From an uncultured Fibrobacter sp. (GTDB taxonomy: Bacteria > Fibrobacterota > Fibrobacteria > Fibrobacterales > Fibrobacteraceae), in the NCBI GenBank assembly GCA_946402415.1, contig CAMIWK010000006.1, positions 1 through 40,601 on the forward strand: a DNA stretch of 40,601 nt. The letters run 5' to 3'. Positions 37,654 to 40,601 of the stretch are shown piece after piece (positions within the stretch are counted from its first letter, which is position 1; every line of letters begins with the position of its first letter). A model generated the notes under the pieces. It saw nothing but the letters and a program-made list of their open reading frames with translations. It was not told where the DNA came from and did no database searches. The position numbers and the translations under genes were made by a program.

Positions 37654-38855
37654 TTACGCTCTTCCAGCCACTTCACGAAGGTGGGCACGTTCTTGGTGAA
37701 CTGCACACGCACATGTGAATCCTTCAGTATCAGGAACTCCGTAAGGCCATACTTCTTTCCCTCAGCCCCCCAGTCGTAGGTATAGCCAAGCCTTGTCCAG
37801 GGGTAGCCCGCCTTCTTGTCGTAGGCCTGACCCCGATTATCATCAAACCAGCGCTTGAAAGAAAGCTTGAACTCCTTATCAGAACTATAGTCGTTAAAGT
37901 CATCATCAAATTTCAGCGTCATGGAATCCAGTTTCACATCGGTCTGGTAAGCCGGACGCACCAAGTCCATAGGCTTTACCCACAATGCAGAGAAATGAGT
38001 GTATTTCGCGCTCGCACGAATCCCCAGCAATTGCTTGAGTCGGACTTCCCAATCCTTTATGCCGGCATTGTTCGACTTATACCAAGAATACAACTCCTTC
38101 TCCGAAACCACCCACACCTCTTGCGACATAACCAACGTATCCGTGTCATAAATATCGGGCCGATTATGGAACGTAAGCACCAACACGTGAGTGGAATCCC
38201 TATCCCAAGTAATCCCTTCAGATTCAAGAGTGACAGTCACCAACGGGTAAATCTCTTCCTGTTTGGCTTCAGCGGCATCGGTAATGGCAGCCTCGTATTT
38301 CACCTGCAACAGGGAATCCGAATCCATACCCGTCGAGACTCTGTTTCCCTTAGGAGTCACCACTTCGCAATAGGGAATCTTGTGGAAGCCAGAGGCCACC
38401 TTGTGCTTCTCAAAAAATTCTATAAGCAGGTCATCATTCTGGGTAAAAAGTCTATCCCCTTCCACAAAGGATATCACCGTCTTGCAGAATCCAGACTCCG
38501 GCACAACAATTCCCGAAGCTCCGTCCTTACGAGTGGAGTCCAGCACAAACTTGTGTTTGTCTTCACCGCAAGCATATTCATAATACTTCAGTGTTGCCAC
38601 TCCCGAACCTAGTTCCGATACAAACAGGTTGTCCTGGTCCTCACTCCAAGCAGGCTTCACCAGCACCGTAGAATCCCCCAGCTGCATATACTGGGCGCTA
38701 GCCTCGCTACAGTAGAAAGCGGGCTGCCTGAACACGCCGATAACACCTGTCTTTGTCTTGAAAAACTCCGGGTCATCTACCTTAGGGCCATTCGCGCAAG
38801 CCCAGAAGGCAAGGGCAAACGACACAAACAAAACACTCAAATAAATCTTTTTCAT
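37650..38855 (-). CDS. hypothetical lipoprotein
   Basis: Signal MKKIYLSVLFVSFALAFWAC; no recognised domain. Confidence 0.65.
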   Translation of the reverse strand: MKKIYLSVLFVSFALAFWACANGPKVDDPEFFKTKTGVIGVFRQPAFYCSEASAQYMQLGDSTVLVKPAWSEDQDNLFVSELGSGVATLKYYEYACGEDKHKFVLDSTRKDGASGIVVPESGFCKTVISFVEGDRLFTQNDDLLIEFFEKHKVASGFHKIPYCEVVTPKGNRVSTGMDSDSLLQVKYEAAITDAAEAKQEEIYPLVTVTLESEGITWDRDSTHVLVLTFHNRPDIYDTDTLVMSQEVWVVSEKELYSWYKSNNAGIKDWEVRLKQLLGIRASAKYTHFSALWVKPMDLVRPAYQTDVKLDSMTLKFDDDFNDYSSDKEFKLSFKRWFDDNRGQAYDKKAGYPWTRLGYTYDWGAEGKKYGLTEFLILKDSHVRVQFTKNVPTFVKWLEERN

Positions 38856-38871
38856 CACGAACATAAAATAG

Positions 38872-39909
38872 TTATTGCTTAACAATCCTCCGCCCGGTCA
38901 GCCACGGAAGAAAACGATTAATGAACAAAATCGCGGGAACAAGGATTACCAAGGTAATCAAGGTCAACAGAACGCAAATCCAAAGCGAGCTATGCAGATA
39001 TGCGACATCCATATGAAATACAGAAACCGTCGCTCCGATAAGCACGGCCTGAACCATCATGTGCAGTGCAAAAACGGTCAAGGTGTTCCTCCCTAAAAAA
39101 TCCAGAATTCTGTTTCTGGGAATCAGGTACACCAATGCCACAAAGACCACCAAGCCTCCATTGCACATCAAAGCCTGCATCAGCAGATACATCCAGGTCG
39201 CAGAAGAATTATCACGAGTCCAAAACGCAAGCGCGAAAACACCGACTGCAACAGCAGCAATCGTACAAGACCGCCTTTTTGAGCAACAAGCCCTCTCAAC
39301 AAAGTTTCGCCCATACGCAACAAATCCCGCCGAAAAAAAGAACAGGAAAAAGCAAGCCTGGTCCACATTCCAAAAAGCGTGAGGAAAGTGTCTAATGTCC
39401 ATAAGGGTCCAGTAATACAGCCCTACGACAAACAGCCCAAGCACCACGGCAGCAATTGCTGTTTTTATCCGCAAGCGATGTAACAGCCAAAAGAAAACCT
39501 CTACCACAAAAAGGCATGTCAGAAACCACAACGGGGTGACAAACACCTCGCTGTTCACTCCGTATAGAATCTGGAGTAGAGCATCTGTAACCGACGTGTC
39601 CGCTGCATGGCCACTCAATCCAAAGTTTCGCCTCACAAAGAACCAGAAGGCAAAGAGGATTAGGGAAAAACCAAAATACGGGATAAGGAGTGTTCGGTAT
39701 TTCTTGCGCAACATACTCCCAAAGGGCATGTTGGCCGACGAACTGAAAGTGTAACCCGAAAGAAAAAAGAACACCGGCAGCACAAACGCAAATATCACCT
39801 CGTTCACCAGGTAAACGGTCTGCAAGTGCCCAAGAGCCACCAAGCTTATAGCAAGAGCCTTACAGTTATCAATCCATGCAATGCGTCTTGTTGCCAAAGG
39901 TTTTTCCAT
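38872..39909 (-). CDS. acyltransferase 3 family membrane protein
   Basis: RIAWIDNCKALAISLVALGH, multiple TM segments, FFLSGYTFS; start MEKPLATRR. Confidence 0.88.
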   Translation of the reverse strand: MEKPLATRRIAWIDNCKALAISLVALGHLQTVYLVNEVIFAFVLPVFFFLSGYTFSSSANMPFGSMLRKKYRTLLIPYFGFSLILFAFWFFVRRNFGLSGHAADTSVTDALLQILYGVNSEVFVTPLWFLTCLFVVEVFFWLLHRLRIKTAIAAVVLGLFVVGLYYWTLMDIRHFPHAFWNVDQACFFLFFFSAGFVAYGRNFVERACCSKRRSCTIAAVAVGVFALAFWTRDNSSATWMYLLMQALMCNGGLVVFVALVYLIPRNRILDFLGRNTLTVFALHMMVQAVLIGATVSVFHMDVAYLHSSLWICVLLTLITLVILVPAILFINRFLPWLTGRRIVKQ

Positions 39910-39920
39910 GCGGTTAAAAT

Positions 39921-39949
39921 AAAAAAATCCCGCGGTTTTACCCACGGGA
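39921..39949 (-). terminator. rho-independent terminator of rpsA
   Basis: Minus strand TCCCGTGG-GTAAAA-CCGCGGGA followed by TTTTTTT. Confidence 0.8.
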
Positions 39950-39972
39950 CTTCTTAATTGCTAGAAAGAGAA

Positions 39973-40601
39973 TTAGGCTTCTTCAGCGGGCTTTTCAGCA
40001 GCTTCTTCAGCCGGCTTCTCAGCCTTCTTCTTGGTGGTCTTCTTCTTGGGGGCGGCGGCTTCACCGATGGTGGTGCCAGATTCGCCCGGCTTGTGAGAGT
40101 CCATCCAAGCCTTGAGCTCAGCGGATTCACGGTTCTTGAAGTAGTCAACCACAGAGAGGAAGATCTTACGGTTGTTCTGATCGATTTCGGTCACGACAGC
40201 CGGAACTTCGTCGCCAACCTTGAATGCATCGGCCGGAACCTTGATGTATTCAGCGGTGAGCTTGGAAACCGGGATGAAGCCTTCGATACCGTCGGCGAGC
40301 TCAACCACGACACCGCGGTCCAGCATACGGACGATCTTGCCCTTCACTTCGGCGTCCACGGGGTATGTGGTTTCCACAGAATCCCACGGGTCTTCGGTGA
40401 GGTGCTTCATGGAAAGGCTAATGCGGCGCTTTTCCTTATCGACGGCCAGCACGACGCATTCAACCTTGTCACCCTTCTTGACCATTTCGTTGGGGTGAGT
40501 GATCTTCTTGGTCCAGGACATGTCGGAAACGTGGATGAGGCCATCCACACCTTCCTTGATTTCGACGAAGGCGCCGAAGGAAGCGATGTTGCGGATTTCA
40601 C
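39973..40601 (-). CDS. rpsA: 30S ribosomal protein S1, C-terminal part (5' end outside window)
   Basis: S1 repeats (VDGLIHVSDMSWTKKITHPNEMVKKGDKVECVVLAVDKEKRRISLSMKHL...) open to the window edge; low-complexity K/A/E/P tail. Confidence 0.9.
   Translation of the reverse strand, partial: EIRNIASFGAFVEIKEGVDGLIHVSDMSWTKKITHPNEMVKKGDKVECVVLAVDKEKRRISLSMKHLTEDPWDSVETTYPVDAEVKGKIVRMLDRGVVVELADGIEGFIPVSKLTAEYIKVPADAFKVGDEVPAVVTEIDQNNRKIFLSVVDYFKNRESAELKAWMDSHKPGESGTTIGEAAAPKKKTTKKKAEKPAEEAAEKPAEEA

Noticed and set aside
39973-40070. K/A/E/P repeat tail of rpsA as a novel domain
   Set aside because: Low-complexity charged tails on S1 proteins are not unusual; no further evidence.

Overview
This 40.6 kb window reads as a dense, mostly chromosomal segment of a Fibrobacter-like bacterium. 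The taxonomic call rests on FISUMP (Fibrobacter succinogenes major paralogous) domains, a GH8 lipoprotein and Fibrobacter-style exported-protein C-termini; it is inference. Most of it is housekeeping: a tRNA-Leu(UAA); an ftsX-envC-holB-recJ cluster; a YbbR/CdaR-like gene; tsaD; a DeaD helicase; lpxK; aroC; a GlmM-like mutase; coaX; nadC; two phosphoglycosyl transferases flanking hom; DUF58; GH8; an EF-G paralogue; type III glutamine synthetase next to a sigma54-type activator; a TrmB-like methylase; an acyltransferase; and the C-terminal part of rpsA. The most unusual signal is an uninterrupted run of 14 C (15103-15116), four codons inside the start of a FISUMP lipoprotein gene. Only a length of 14 (mod 3) keeps the frame open, and tracts of 13 or 15 give early stops, so this is a candidate phase-variable surface protein. 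It is divergent from a RavA/MoxR-like protein with degraded ATPase motifs and sits beside a frameshifted exported-protein remnant. Other leads are recurrent TATATT-N6/7-start arrangements suggesting leaderless mRNAs, a CnrYXH-like ECF/anti-sigma/Cys-His sensor trio, TTACA-N4-TGTAA dyads and a sigma54 -24/-12 match at glnN, a protein of 14-residue repeats, and a lytic-transglycosylase-like protein lacking the catalytic Glu. No CRISPR array or transposase was seen.
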